Assembly (NCBI GenBank): GCA_002421005.1
Contig: DIJC01000017.1
Coordinates: 89,834-153,833 of the forward strand
Direction of reading: 5' to 3'
Origin: Enterobacteriaceae bacterium UBA5654
Lineage (GTDB): Bacteria; Pseudomonadota; Gammaproteobacteria; Enterobacterales; Enterobacteriaceae
Length of the DNA stretch: 64,000 nucleotides
The notes under the pieces are model-generated. The model did not search any database, was not told the DNA's origin, and worked only from the letters and a program-made list of their open reading frames with translations. Positions within the stretch are counted from its first letter, which is position 1, and the number at the start of each line of letters is the position of its first letter. Shown piece after piece: positions 42,463 through 51,166 of this stretch. The position numbers were made by a program, and so were the translations under genes.

Positions 42463-45060
42463 TTACTGACCAAACTTAACCGGCTGATCGCGGTAAGCTT
42501 TCAGCTTCGCACGCATCCAGCGGCTGCTGTTGCGGTTTACCGCGCTCACCACACCGGTGGTCGCGCCGCCGCCAACCTGCACGTGGAAAATACCGCGTGA
42601 CGGGAAATCAATGTACTTCGGCTCGGTGAAATCCCACTGGTGACGGCTGAACAGCTCCTGCGCATTGTGGCCCATCATGCCAGCGTGAGCGTCGAGGAAT
42701 TCGATATTCAGCAGATCGGCGTTAATTGCCGCCACAGAGTTACCGATTTCCGGGTGGCCCATCAGGTAGCTGCCGCCCGTTCCCCAGAACTGCTCTTCCA
42801 GCTCGCCGACCTGCTCTGAAACCGTTGCCAGACGGCTGGCCGGAACCTGCCACGGCAGCACGGGCTGACGTAAATGACGGCTCAGCGACGCGCAGAAATC
42901 GAAAGTCCGATCCCACTCATACGGCGTATAGCAGTAGCCGTTTTTGTAGGCGCGGGCAGTGAAATCATCTGCTTCATAACGGTCAGCGGCCATAAAATCC
43001 GCGCCCTTAGCGATAGCTTTGATGCCGTCGGCACGGGTATATTCCGTATCCTCAAACACGCCAACCAGCAGAGCGTACTGGGCGGAGAGTTTACCGGCCA
43101 GTTCAGGCGTGATGGTCATTTTCTTCTTCGCGCCGTCAATCGGATCGAATACGTCGTCGTAGGTAAAGTCGTTGTAAACCCACTGTGAACCGCCGACGCT
43201 CCACAGGTTAAGCTGCCAGCCCAGCACGACATCCGGCGCGATCGCGCGAACCATCCAGTTGACGCCTTTGATATAGCCTTTCAGGGTATCGGTGATCCCT
43301 GCCGGAACCGCAATGTTGATGCCATGATGCGCCAGTGCGTCTGCCAGCGGCTTACGTACCGGGATCGGGTAATCCGGGGAGAAACCGTACTTCTGGCATT
43401 CACCGAGATAATCCGGGTTAACAATAAACCCAGCCGGTACCGGATGCGCGTCATCTTTCATCGCCTGCGCCATTTGCAGCGCCTGAATAAAGTTAGCAAA
43501 GCTGAATTGATGACGAACCGGATCGTCAATGATGCGCTCTACGTCGCCCAGCGACAGGTTGCAGGTGTAAGAAACCATCACCGGCAGCACCTTATCGCCG
43601 GTTTTTGCTTCCACATCGCGCGCCATCTGAATAATTTTGGTCGTCGGCTCTTTTGCCGGATCGAGGTAGCCGGATGCATCGCCCATACCGTCATCGCCGG
43701 AATATTTAAACAGCGAGGAAATGCGGGCTTCCGCAAAATCTTCCACGTTAGACGGCGACATATCAGCGCAACCGCCAAAGCTCAGGAAGTCAGGGAATCC
43801 CTTCACGCGCAGATTTGCGCCTTCGGTGACGGTCAGTGTTAACGTCAGCGGCGAACCATTTTCAACGCGCAGCGTCTGCGAAGCGACGTCAATATAATGC
43901 ACCACGCCGTCGTGGATCACCGTGGCAGCAATAATCTGATAATCGCCCTGCGCCAGCGTGACGGACGGAGCGTGGCTACCGGATTGCATCGGCAGACCGG
44001 CAAACAGATACTGACGCGCATCCGCGCCAATCAGACGTAAATCAAACGCCGCAGCAACCGCTTTAACGGCATTCACTTTAATGGTCAGTTTTGCGGAACC
44101 CGCCTGGGTTTCATCGTTCTGGCGGATCTGTGCATCGCTGAAAACAATATCGTGGAGCTTGTTATCCAGCGCGCCGTTGGCCGCCGCAAAAACATAGTGA
44201 ATATTATTCAGGTGAACGTCATGGATGCGCACCGAATAATTACCCTGAATCGGCAGATTTTCCAGACGCTGTTTTTGACCAGCACGCATGGTGAAACGCA
44301 GTTTTTCAATGCCGTTTTCCAGACATACCACGTTCAGATCTTCACCATACAGCGCATGAGACGCAGGTAAATTCACCGCTACATCCAGAGTGGTGCTGCG
44401 TTCAGTGCGGGCAAAACTAATATCCAGCTGGCTGCGCTGACCTTTGTTGATAATAACCTCAGAGGCACTCAGCTTCACCGCTGCACGGACCGTACCTTCC
44501 GCAGTACGTAATTCAGCGACCGTGGCGTTCCAGGTTCCCGCGTTAACAGAAAACGTATTCATCCCTGCTTTCGGGTGCAGAATTTCTTTTTTCTCCCCGC
44601 GCACCAGCACCAGTTCCAGCACAGACTTTTCCAGCCCGGCAGGAAGCGCGGCACAGTTGACGACCAGTTCGCCCGCGACGCTGGTTTCTTCGTCCGCCGC
44701 GACGGTGAAGGAGTCTTTGAACGAGGACCATTTTGGCGCAGCGTCGGAAGAGACGTTAACGCCCATATGGATCTGGGCAATCGCGTTGCCAATCGCACCG
44801 CCATCCGCTGCGGTAATGGTCAGTTTAATATCAAAAACGCCGTTGGAGACTTCGGTCGATTCAATCTGCGTTTTTAATTCGCGCCACGGGTTAGTAGAAA
44901 TCGTAATATCGCCTTCGGTGATTTTTCCCGGCGCGCTGAAGGTCAGGACCATTTTTTCTTTGATATCAATACCGGCACCGGCTTTTGCTTTAAAGTCGGT
45001 GATATCTAAGGTTGGATACCAGGTATCGTTATTAAAATTAAGCGTGAAATCTAATTGCAT
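42463..45060 (-). CDS. Large protein of unknown function with beta-sandwich N-terminus and putative glycosidase-like C-terminus
   Basis: I do not recognise this 865-residue protein. Residues 1-105 (MQLDFTLNFNNDTWYPTLDI...) look like an all-beta module that could bind carbohydrate. Residues 106-420 read as further beta-sandwich repeats, seen as alternating strands with short phrases such as LPAGLEKSVLELVLV, LPIQGNYSVRIHDV and LAQGDYQIIAATV followed by TLRVENGSPLTLTLTV. Residues 421-865 are more globular and rich in Trp, Tyr, Asp and His: SFGGCADMSPSNVEDFAEAR, VLPVMVSYTC, GFIVNPDYLGE, GWQLNLWSVGG and TPYEWDRTFD, which suggests a TIM-barrel glycosidase-like fold (inference). There is no signal peptide or membrane segment, so it should be cytoplasmic unless exported by another route. 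It is convergent with msrA and lies downstream of the LacI-type gene on the same strand, after a terminator. Confidence 0.75.
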   Translation of the reverse strand: MQLDFTLNFNNDTWYPTLDITDFKAKAGAGIDIKEKMVLTFSAPGKITEGDITISTNPWRELKTQIESTEVSNGVFDIKLTITAADGGAIGNAIAQIHMGVNVSSDAAPKWSSFKDSFTVAADEETSVAGELVVNCAALPAGLEKSVLELVLVRGEKKEILHPKAGMNTFSVNAGTWNATVAELRTAEGTVRAAVKLSASEVIINKGQRSQLDISFARTERSTTLDVAVNLPASHALYGEDLNVVCLENGIEKLRFTMRAGQKQRLENLPIQGNYSVRIHDVHLNNIHYVFAAANGALDNKLHDIVFSDAQIRQNDETQAGSAKLTIKVNAVKAVAAAFDLRLIGADARQYLFAGLPMQSGSHAPSVTLAQGDYQIIAATVIHDGVVHYIDVASQTLRVENGSPLTLTLTVTEGANLRVKGFPDFLSFGGCADMSPSNVEDFAEARISSLFKYSGDDGMGDASGYLDPAKEPTTKIIQMARDVEAKTGDKVLPVMVSYTCNLSLGDVERIIDDPVRHQFSFANFIQALQMAQAMKDDAHPVPAGFIVNPDYLGECQKYGFSPDYPIPVRKPLADALAHHGINIAVPAGITDTLKGYIKGVNWMVRAIAPDVVLGWQLNLWSVGGSQWVYNDFTYDDVFDPIDGAKKKMTITPELAGKLSAQYALLVGVFEDTEYTRADGIKAIAKGADFMAADRYEADDFTARAYKNGYCYTPYEWDRTFDFCASLSRHLRQPVLPWQVPASRLATVSEQVGELEEQFWGTGGSYLMGHPEIGNSVAAINADLLNIEFLDAHAGMMGHNAQELFSRHQWDFTEPKYIDFPSRGIFHVQVGGGATTGVVSAVNRNSSRWMRAKLKAYRDQPVKFGQ

Positions 45061-45394
45061 TTTCTGTCCCTGCTAAATGTGGGTAATAAAGAAATGGAGG
45101 GTTTACCTTGTAATGCGATATCTGGCTCGCTTTAGTTATAAAGATATCGACTGCCATCGATTCGCTATTCAGGCACTTTTAGTTATAATCCGGGATAAAT
45201 AAAAATACATCTATTATTCTGTGGCGATGATATTTTATGAGTGAATATCATCTGGGGCACCTGCGATAATCTATTCCACAGTGCGAATTTCGTTAATCAA
45301 TGATAAAAATGAGGTCAGTAATGAGAATAATGTTGATAAATTATTGTGCTCATCTTAATGGCTGAGATCATAATTTTACGGGCACAAAATAATA
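45061..45394. other. Long upstream region of the 865-residue gene
   Basis: About 330 AT-rich bases between the LacI-gene terminator and the 865-residue gene. It should hold that gene's promoter (minus strand). I see no close copy of the LacI-type palindromes found at 46506-46551, no recognised riboswitch and no conserved small gene. The GATATC-rich stretch near 45120-45165 and the TCATC/GATGA-rich stretch near 45225-45255 have some local symmetry but no assignable meaning. Confidence 0.4.
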
Positions 45395-45414
45395 CGCCCG
45401 TTCGTTCACGGGCG
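45395..45414 (-). terminator. Terminator after the LacI-family gene
   Basis: CGCCCGT (45395-45401) and ACGGGCG (45408-45414) with a six-base loop; on the minus strand TATTATTTTG follows. It lies 7 bases past the regulator's stop and sets it apart from the 865-residue gene. Confidence 0.7.
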
Positions 45415-45420
45415 CGCGTA

Positions 45421-46479
45421 TTAACCCGCCTGCTCAGCCCGCGCCGCATATCTCGTCGCATTCAGCACCGTACCGTACTCCAGCACCCTTCCCTGTAGCA
45501 GCAAATTAAACACCGCTGCCTGCGGGCGGTTAAGGCGGTTTTGCAGCAGATGCACCGCCTCGACGCCCAGCTCGCGGCAGGGAACGGCGATGCCGGTGAC
45601 GGGATGGCGCATTCTTTTTTCCAGATGCCAGGCAAAATCAGTGACCAGCAGGGAAATATCTTCCGGCATCCGCAACCCGTGCCTGTCCAGCGCGCGCTGC
45701 ACGCCAATCGCCATTTCCGCGCAGCCGCATAAAATCGCTTCCGGCCAGTGTTCGCGGGGATGGGCGGACAGCCAGGTATCCATCGCCGATTCCGCCTCAT
45801 CCGGTGAAAACGCCTCGGTGATCAGCAAATCGTGCTGCGGATCGAACGGCGTGCGGTAGTCGCGATAAGCCTCTTTGATCCCCTCCAGCCGCGCGTACAG
45901 CGTCTCGCGCCGCAGGCAGGTTAACGAGATAATGCGCCGATAGCCGCGCTCAAACAGATAACGCGCGGCGCTGTAGCCAATCGCCCGGTGATCGGGCGAT
46001 ACGCAGTCCAGCTGCATCTCGCGGTCAACAGAGTTAATCAGCACGCAGGGTTTATTGAGGGTTGCTGCCAGTTTGAAAATAGTCGGATCGTCAGTGCCGA
46101 TAATAATAATGGCATTGATATTTTTATTACTGGCCCGGTCGAGAAACAGTTTTAAATCCGGGCGCTGCTCTTCCAGCCCGCAGTAGCTGAGGTAGACATC
46201 GTGGGCGGCGGTGGCGTCGGCAATGCCCTTCGTCACTTCATGATAAAAAACGTCGCCGCGTGCGGTAAAGGTGCGGCCCGGTGCGAAAACGGCAATGCCG
46301 TTAACGTACAATCTGCCGCTACTCAGTTCATCCAGCACGCCCAGTTTTCGGGCGCATTGCACGATGGCTTCGCGCGCTTTTTCGCTGGTATAGGATTTTC
46401 CACTTAGCACGCGCGAGACGGTACTGATCGAATAGCCGGTAGCCACCGCAATTTCATCCATTTTTAGCCTGCCAGCCAT
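45421..46479 (-). CDS. LacI-family transcriptional regulator
   Basis: A 352-residue LacI/GalR-type regulator. The N-terminal helix-turn-helix is KMDEIAVATGYSISTVSRVLSGK (about residues 6-28), with the recognition helix SISTVSRVL and the hinge after residue 50. The periplasmic-binding-protein-like effector domain follows, with GYSAARYLFERGYRRI and GITGIAVP-type elements, so a sugar-like ligand is likely. I use MAGRLKMDEI at 46479; the frame is open 16 codons further. It is divergent from the four-dehydrogenase operon, with palindromic sites in between, and probably represses it and perhaps the 865-residue gene. Confidence 0.92.
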   Translation of the reverse strand: MAGRLKMDEIAVATGYSISTVSRVLSGKSYTSEKAREAIVQCARKLGVLDELSSGRLYVNGIAVFAPGRTFTARGDVFYHEVTKGIADATAAHDVYLSYCGLEEQRPDLKLFLDRASNKNINAIIIIGTDDPTIFKLAATLNKPCVLINSVDREMQLDCVSPDHRAIGYSAARYLFERGYRRIISLTCLRRETLYARLEGIKEAYRDYRTPFDPQHDLLITEAFSPDEAESAMDTWLSAHPREHWPEAILCGCAEMAIGVQRALDRHGLRMPEDISLLVTDFAWHLEKRMRHPVTGIAVPCRELGVEAVHLLQNRLNRPQAAVFNLLLQGRVLEYGTVLNATRYAARAEQAG

Positions 46480-46505
46480 TATGTGACCCCGCTCGCAATC
46501 AATAT

Positions 46506-46521
46506 CTGCAAATATTTGCAG
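46506..46521. promoter_or_regulatory. Perfect 16-bp palindrome in the regulator/dehydrogenase gap
   Basis: CTGCAAATATTTGCAG is a perfect palindrome 26 bases before the LacI-family gene start, in the divergent promoter region. It lacks the central CG typical of LacI-family operators, so it may be a site for a second regulator or an autoregulatory variant. Confidence 0.55.
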
Positions 46522-46537
46522 AAACAATCCAATGATT

Positions 46538-46551
46538 TTAAAGCGCTTTCA
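46538..46551. promoter_or_regulatory. LacI-family-type operator
   Basis: TTAAAGCGCTTTCA reads on the other strand as TGAAAGCGCTTTAA, which fits the general LacI/GalR operator form (TGAAA-CG-TTTCA with central CG). It lies between the divergent LacI-type gene and the dehydrogenase operon, so it is the best candidate operator for the local regulator. Confidence 0.65.
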
Positions 46552-46670
46552 TCAGACATTGCGCAAGTTCTTCGTATCTCTGCGAGCATTCTCACAAATT
46601 GTGTTTGTCCTCCCCCATGCCCTTACATATTTTCGCGACATGACTTATTTCAGCAAATATAAGGTGTGAC

Positions 46671-47825
46671 ATGGAAAGCGTTCGTTTTGGCATTATCGGC
46701 GTGGGTAATATCGGCACGGTCCACGCGCGTTATTTACTGGCAGGTACAGTTCCCGACGCTCGCCTGACCGCAGTGTGCGATAACAATCCGGCGAAGCATA
46801 ACGCCATCCGCAGGCTGGTCGGCAACGAGATGCCGATTTTCAACGATGCGCAATCGCTGCTGGAGAGCGGCCTGATTGACGCGGTCATTGTCTCCACGCC
46901 GCATTACGCGCACCCGGAGCTGTCAATGCTGGCGATGCGTCACGGCATCCATACGCTGTGCGAAAAACCCGCGGGCGTTTATACCGCGCAGGTCCGTGAA
47001 ATGAATGCGTTCGCCCGGCAGTGCGATGTGGTCTTCGGGATGATGTTTAATCAGCGCCCTAACCCGCTGTACCAGAAAGTAAAAGATCTGATTGTGAGCG
47101 GCGAGCTGGGCGAAATCCGCCGCTCCAACTGGATCATCACCAACTGGTATCGCTCGCAGAGCTATTACAATTCCGGCGGCTGGCGCGCAACGTGGAAAGG
47201 CGAAGGCGGCGGCGTGCTGCTGAATCAGGACCCGCATCAGCTCGACCTCTGGCAGTGGCTGGTCGGAATGCCGGTACGGGTGCGCGCCTTCTGCCAGTTT
47301 GGTAAGCATCGCCAGATTGAAGTCGAAAACGAAGTGACCGCTTACGCCGAATACGCCAACGGCGCAACGGGGGTATTTATTACCACCACCGCCGAAGCGC
47401 CGGGGACCAATCGTCTGGAAATCGCTGGCGATCGCGGCAAGATCGTCGTCGAAGAGGGCAAATTACGCCTCTGGCGACTGCGTGAATCAGAAACCGAGTT
47501 CAACGCCCGCTGGGAGAATGGTTTCGGCGAGCCGGAATGCTGGGAAGTTTCGGTCCCGACCGGCCCGGAATGCAGCGATCATCACGTCATCACCGCGAAC
47601 TTTACCGCCGCCGTTCTGCACGGAACGCCGCTGATTGCGCCCGGTCAGGAAGGGATCAACGGCCTGACGCTCTCCAACGCTATGCATCTCTCCACGTGGC
47701 TGGACGACTGGGTCGCGCTGCCGATTGATGAAGCCCGCTACTACGCGCTGTTACAGCAGCAGATCGCCACTTCCGTTGAAAAAACAACCGAAAGCCGCAC
47801 GCTGGACGCTTCCGGCAGCTGGTAA
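46671..47825 (+). CDS. Gfo/Idh/MocA-family oxidoreductase 1
   Basis: A 384-residue NAD(P)-dependent dehydrogenase of the glucose-fructose oxidoreductase/inositol dehydrogenase family. The Rossmann loop GIIGVGNIG is at residues 7-15, the family EKP motif at 98-100 (CEKPAG), and the catalytic region GVLLNQDPHQLD carries His189 and Asp192. The stretch YYNSGGWRATWKGEGG before it is shared in altered form with genes 2 and 4. It probably oxidises or reduces a sugar or cyclitol hydroxyl; the substrate is unknown. It is the first gene of a four-gene operon (next gene 15 bases on), preceded by AAGGTG. Confidence 0.93.
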   Translation: MESVRFGIIGVGNIGTVHARYLLAGTVPDARLTAVCDNNPAKHNAIRRLVGNEMPIFNDAQSLLESGLIDAVIVSTPHYAHPELSMLAMRHGIHTLCEKPAGVYTAQVREMNAFARQCDVVFGMMFNQRPNPLYQKVKDLIVSGELGEIRRSNWIITNWYRSQSYYNSGGWRATWKGEGGGVLLNQDPHQLDLWQWLVGMPVRVRAFCQFGKHRQIEVENEVTAYAEYANGATGVFITTTAEAPGTNRLEIAGDRGKIVVEEGKLRLWRLRESETEFNARWENGFGEPECWEVSVPTGPECSDHHVITANFTAAVLHGTPLIAPGQEGINGLTLSNAMHLSTWLDDWVALPIDEARYYALLQQQIATSVEKTTESRTLDASGSW

Positions 47826-47840
47826 ATAAGGGGACAGCAC

Positions 47841-49025
47841 ATGCTCAACATCGCCATCGTGGGAACCGGGAATATTGCCCACAACCATATTCAGAGCTAT
47901 TTACAGTTTGCCGACCGCTGCAACATTGTCGCGCTGGTCGATATTTACCCGGAAAAAGCCGAGAAGAAAAAGCAGCGCTACGGCCTGACAGCGGCGACGA
48001 TTTACAGCAGCCACGAGGCGATGCTGGAGGCCGAAACAGGTGTCGATATTGTTGACGTCTGTACGCCGCCGTATGTTCACGCCGACATCTCCATTAACGC
48101 CCTGAACGCCGGGAAGCACGTCCTGTGCGAAAAACCGATGGCCGCCTCGTTACAGGAGTGCGATGCGATGATCGCCGCGCAGAAGAAAAGCGGCAAAATT
48201 CTGTCGATCATCGCGCAAAACCGCTTCACCGACGCCTTCTGGCGGCTGAAGAAAGCGGTGGATTCCGGCGAGCTGGGGAAAATTTGCCATGCGCAGGTCG
48301 ATTCTTTCTGGTGGCGCGGACACTGCTATTACGATCTGTGGTGGCGCGGAACGTGGGAGAAAGAAGGCGGCGGCTGCACGCTCAATCATGCGGTGCATCA
48401 CATTGATGCCATCCAGTGGATGCTGGGTTTTCCGTCGGAAGTGGTGGCAATGATGACCAACGTAGCGCATGACAATGCCGAGGTGGAAGATCTCTCCGCC
48501 GCCATTTTCCGCTATCCCGGCGGTGCGCTGACGCAGCTTACCGCCTCAGTGGTGCATCACGGTGAAGATCAGAAAATCGTTATTCAGGGCGACAAAGCGC
48601 GGATTTCTGCACCGTGGGAGGTATGGGCCAGCGTCTCTGCCGATAATGGCTTTCCGCAAAATGCGCGTGATACCGAACGCGAAGCGCGTCTGAATGCGGT
48701 CGTTCAGGCGACGCCAGCGCTGACCTGGACGTTGCACAGCGGACAAATCGACAATCTGCTCACCGCCACAGAACGCAATATTCCGCCGCTGATCGACGGC
48801 GTTCAGGGCAAGCTCTCGCTGGAACTCATCACTGCGATTTATAAATCGTCCATTACCCGCCAGGTGGTGTCACTGCCCATCCGCTCCGACGACCCTTACT
48901 ACCGGACCGGCGGATTGCTGTCGCTGGCTCCGCACTTCTACGAAAAAGCTGCCTCAGTGGAAAACTTCAGTGAAGTGGGCGCGATCCCGCTGGGCAAAGA
49001 TCTGGATACAGGAGTACAAAAATGA
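47841..49025 (+). CDS. Gfo/Idh/MocA-family oxidoreductase 2
   Basis: A 394-residue member of the same dehydrogenase family. The Rossmann loop is IVGTGNIA (residues 6-13), EKP is at 97-99, and the catalytic element is CTLNHAVHHID with His186/His187 and Asp189. The motif CYYDLWWRGTWEKEGGG resembles those in genes 1 and 4. The C-terminal 45 residues (PYYRTGGLLSLAPHFYEK onward) extend past the usual domain end. It lies 15 bases after gene 1 and overlaps gene 3 by 4 bases (ATGA), so translation is coupled. Substrate unknown. Confidence 0.93.
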   Translation: MLNIAIVGTGNIAHNHIQSYLQFADRCNIVALVDIYPEKAEKKKQRYGLTAATIYSSHEAMLEAETGVDIVDVCTPPYVHADISINALNAGKHVLCEKPMAASLQECDAMIAAQKKSGKILSIIAQNRFTDAFWRLKKAVDSGELGKICHAQVDSFWWRGHCYYDLWWRGTWEKEGGGCTLNHAVHHIDAIQWMLGFPSEVVAMMTNVAHDNAEVEDLSAAIFRYPGGALTQLTASVVHHGEDQKIVIQGDKARISAPWEVWASVSADNGFPQNARDTEREARLNAVVQATPALTWTLHSGQIDNLLTATERNIPPLIDGVQGKLSLELITAIYKSSITRQVVSLPIRSDDPYYRTGGLLSLAPHFYEKAASVENFSEVGAIPLGKDLDTGVQK

Positions 49026-50089
49026 GCATAAATGATGGCATGAACTATGCCCCGAAGGGTAAGCCTCATCCGGTGGTACAGGCGGGAGAGTTTATTATCG
49101 CCGCCGCCGCGCTCGATCACGGCCATATCTACGGCATGTGCAACGGACTCATCGAAGCGGGTGCAACCCTGAAATGGGTATACGATCCCGACCCGGCAAA
49201 AACAGAAGCCTTTGCGCGCCAGTATCCGACGGTGCAAATCGCCGAGTCTCTGGAAACCATTCTTCAGGATCAACACGTCCAGCTTGTCGCGGGCGCTGCC
49301 ATTCCGTCAGAACGCTGCGCGCTGGGCCTGAAGGTGATGGACGCGGGCAAGGATTATTTTACCGACAAGGCGCCACTGACCACCCTGGCGCAACTGGATG
49401 CCGCGAAGCGCAAGGTGGCGGAAACCGGGCGGAAATACGCCGTCTACTACAGCGAACGCCTGCACGTTGAAAGCGCCGTCTTTGCCGGGCAACTGGTCCA
49501 GGACGGCGCTATCGGACGCGTCATGCAGACGCTCGGCGTGGGGCCGCACCGCGAAGGCCAGGGCCGCCCGGACTGGTTCTATGAGAAAGCCTTTTTTGGC
49601 GGTATTTTGTGCGATATCGGCAGCCATCAAATTGAACAATTTCTGTTTTATACCGGCAATAGCGACGCGCATGTGGTGGCAAGCCAGGTGCGTAACGTCA
49701 ACCATCCGCAATATCCGCAGTTTGAAGATTTTGGTGATGCCATGCTGGCGGGCGATAACGGCGCAACCGGCTATTTTCGCTGCGACTGGTTTACGCCGGA
49801 TGGCCTTTCCAGCTGGGGCGACGGACGCCTGACTCTGCTCGGCACCGAAGGCTATATCGAAATCCGCAAATACGTCGATATCACCCGTGGCGAACAGGAT
49901 GTGGTCTATCTGGTCAATAAAGACGGCGAATTTCGCTACCCGGTAGCGGGCAAAGTGGGCTTCCCCTTCTTTGGCGAACTCATCAGAGACTGCCTCAACC
50001 GCAGCGAAAACGCGATGAGCCAGGCACACACTTTCAAAGCCGCCGAGCTATGCGTGAAAGCGCAGATGCTGGCGAATGCGGTGCGCTAA
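49022..50089 (+). CDS. Divergent Gfo/Idh/MocA-family oxidoreductase 3
   Basis: A 355-residue protein with the overall two-domain Gfo/Idh layout but unusual key motifs. The usual GxGxxG is replaced by AAALDHGHIYG (about residues 28-38), and the EKP triad by DKAPL (about 114-118), keeping the lysine. The catalytic element GGILCDIGSHQIEQ retains the D-x-G-x-H pattern. It lacks the YY...WRG...EGG segment shared by the other three. I infer a different cofactor-binding geometry or substrate. It overlaps gene 2 by 4 bases; gene 4 starts 10 bases later. Confidence 0.88.
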   Translation: MSINDGMNYAPKGKPHPVVQAGEFIIAAAALDHGHIYGMCNGLIEAGATLKWVYDPDPAKTEAFARQYPTVQIAESLETILQDQHVQLVAGAAIPSERCALGLKVMDAGKDYFTDKAPLTTLAQLDAAKRKVAETGRKYAVYYSERLHVESAVFAGQLVQDGAIGRVMQTLGVGPHREGQGRPDWFYEKAFFGGILCDIGSHQIEQFLFYTGNSDAHVVASQVRNVNHPQYPQFEDFGDAMLAGDNGATGYFRCDWFTPDGLSSWGDGRLTLLGTEGYIEIRKYVDITRGEQDVVYLVNKDGEFRYPVAGKVGFPFFGELIRDCLNRSENAMSQAHTFKAAELCVKAQMLANAVR

Positions 50090-50099
50090 GGAGAAGGCC

Positions 50100-51122
50100 A
50101 TGCGAACCCTGAACGCGGCGATTATCGGCTGCGGCGCAATCCATATCTGCCACGTTGAAGCGCTCCTGCATACGCCGGGAGCCGCCCTGCGGGCGATTGT
50201 CGATACCCAGGTCGAAAAAGGACAAACGCTGGCGATGGCCTATGGCTGCCACTTTTATCATGACTACCGGGAAATGCTGCGCGATGATGCCATTGACGTG
50301 GTGCATATCTGCACCCCGCACTATCAGCATAAAGCGATGATCCTCGACGCGCTGACGGCGGGCAAAGCGGTGTTTTGCGAAAAGCCGGTGGGCATGAACA
50401 GCCTCGAAGTCGCTGAAATCGCGCAGGCAGTTGCCGCTACGGCGGGCAGGCTGGGCGTGTGTTATCAGAATCGCTACAACCCCACCAGCCAGGCGATCCG
50501 CGAAGTATTACAGTCAAACGCGCTGGGGAAAATGCTCAGCGTTAAGGCAGTACTGACCTGGTCACGATCCGGCAACTACTACAGCAACAGCCCGTGGCGC
50601 GGGCGTTTTGCCACCGAAGGCGGCAGCCTGCTGATTAATCAGGCGATCCATACCCTGGATCTGATGCAGTGGTTTGCCGGTGGCGTCATGCGGGTGAAAG
50701 GCGTGGTGGACAGCGGCCCGCTGGCGGACACTATCGAGAATGAAGATAGCGCAATGGCAACCCTCGCCATGTACAACGGCGCGCGCGGTTTGTTCTGGGC
50801 CAGCAATAATCACACCGCCGATTCCCCGCTGCTGCTGGAGATCCACTGCGAAAAGGGGCTGCTCCAGCTAAGAGATAATATTCTCTGGCAAATTACCGCT
50901 GATACGCCGGTAAAACTGGCCAACGATAACCCGCCCACCGATAACGGTAAAAATTACTGGGGAGCAGGGCATCAAAAAGCAATAGCGCACTTTTATCAGG
51001 CTGTTCAGAACGGAGACAATAACGATTATGTCGATATTCAGCAGGCGGCTAAATCATTACATCTTGTGGAGGCTATATACCGCTCATCGCAATTACGACA
51101 ATGGATTAACATTCCGCGTTAA
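50100..51122 (+). CDS. Gfo/Idh/MocA-family oxidoreductase 4
   Basis: A 340-residue dehydrogenase. The start ATG at 50100 is preceded by AAGGAGAAGG; an open frame runs 8 codons further into gene 3. Rossmann loop IIGCGAIH (residues 8-15), EKP at 94-96, and catalytic LLINQAIHTLD with His184 and Asp187. The segment NYYSNSPWRGRFATEGG matches the pattern in genes 1 and 2. It is the last gene of the operon; no transporter or kinase gene follows. Substrate unknown. Confidence 0.92.
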   Translation: MRTLNAAIIGCGAIHICHVEALLHTPGAALRAIVDTQVEKGQTLAMAYGCHFYHDYREMLRDDAIDVVHICTPHYQHKAMILDALTAGKAVFCEKPVGMNSLEVAEIAQAVAATAGRLGVCYQNRYNPTSQAIREVLQSNALGKMLSVKAVLTWSRSGNYYSNSPWRGRFATEGGSLLINQAIHTLDLMQWFAGGVMRVKGVVDSGPLADTIENEDSAMATLAMYNGARGLFWASNNHTADSPLLLEIHCEKGLLQLRDNILWQITADTPVKLANDNPPTDNGKNYWGAGHQKAIAHFYQAVQNGDNNDYVDIQQAAKSLHLVEAIYRSSQLRQWINIPR

Positions 51123-51148
51123 CGTTATTTTTTCAGTATTACAGTGCG

Positions 51149-51165
51149 CCCGGCAATAAGCCGGG
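51149..51165. terminator. Hairpin after the dehydrogenase operon
   Basis: CCCGGC, loop AATAA and GCCGGG form a 6-bp stem 27 bases past the stop of the fourth dehydrogenase gene. No T run follows, so if it ends the operon it is weak or works with Rho. Confidence 0.35.
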
Positions 51166-51166
51166 T

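Noticed and set aside
45061..45394. Possible riboswitch before the 865-residue gene
   Set aside because: I could not build a convincing multi-helix aptamer or find a terminator/anti-terminator pair by eye.
42463..51122. Island as a recent mobile element
   Set aside because: No integrase, transposase, tRNA-associated repeat or clear base-composition shift is visible; it looks like an older lineage-specific insertion.
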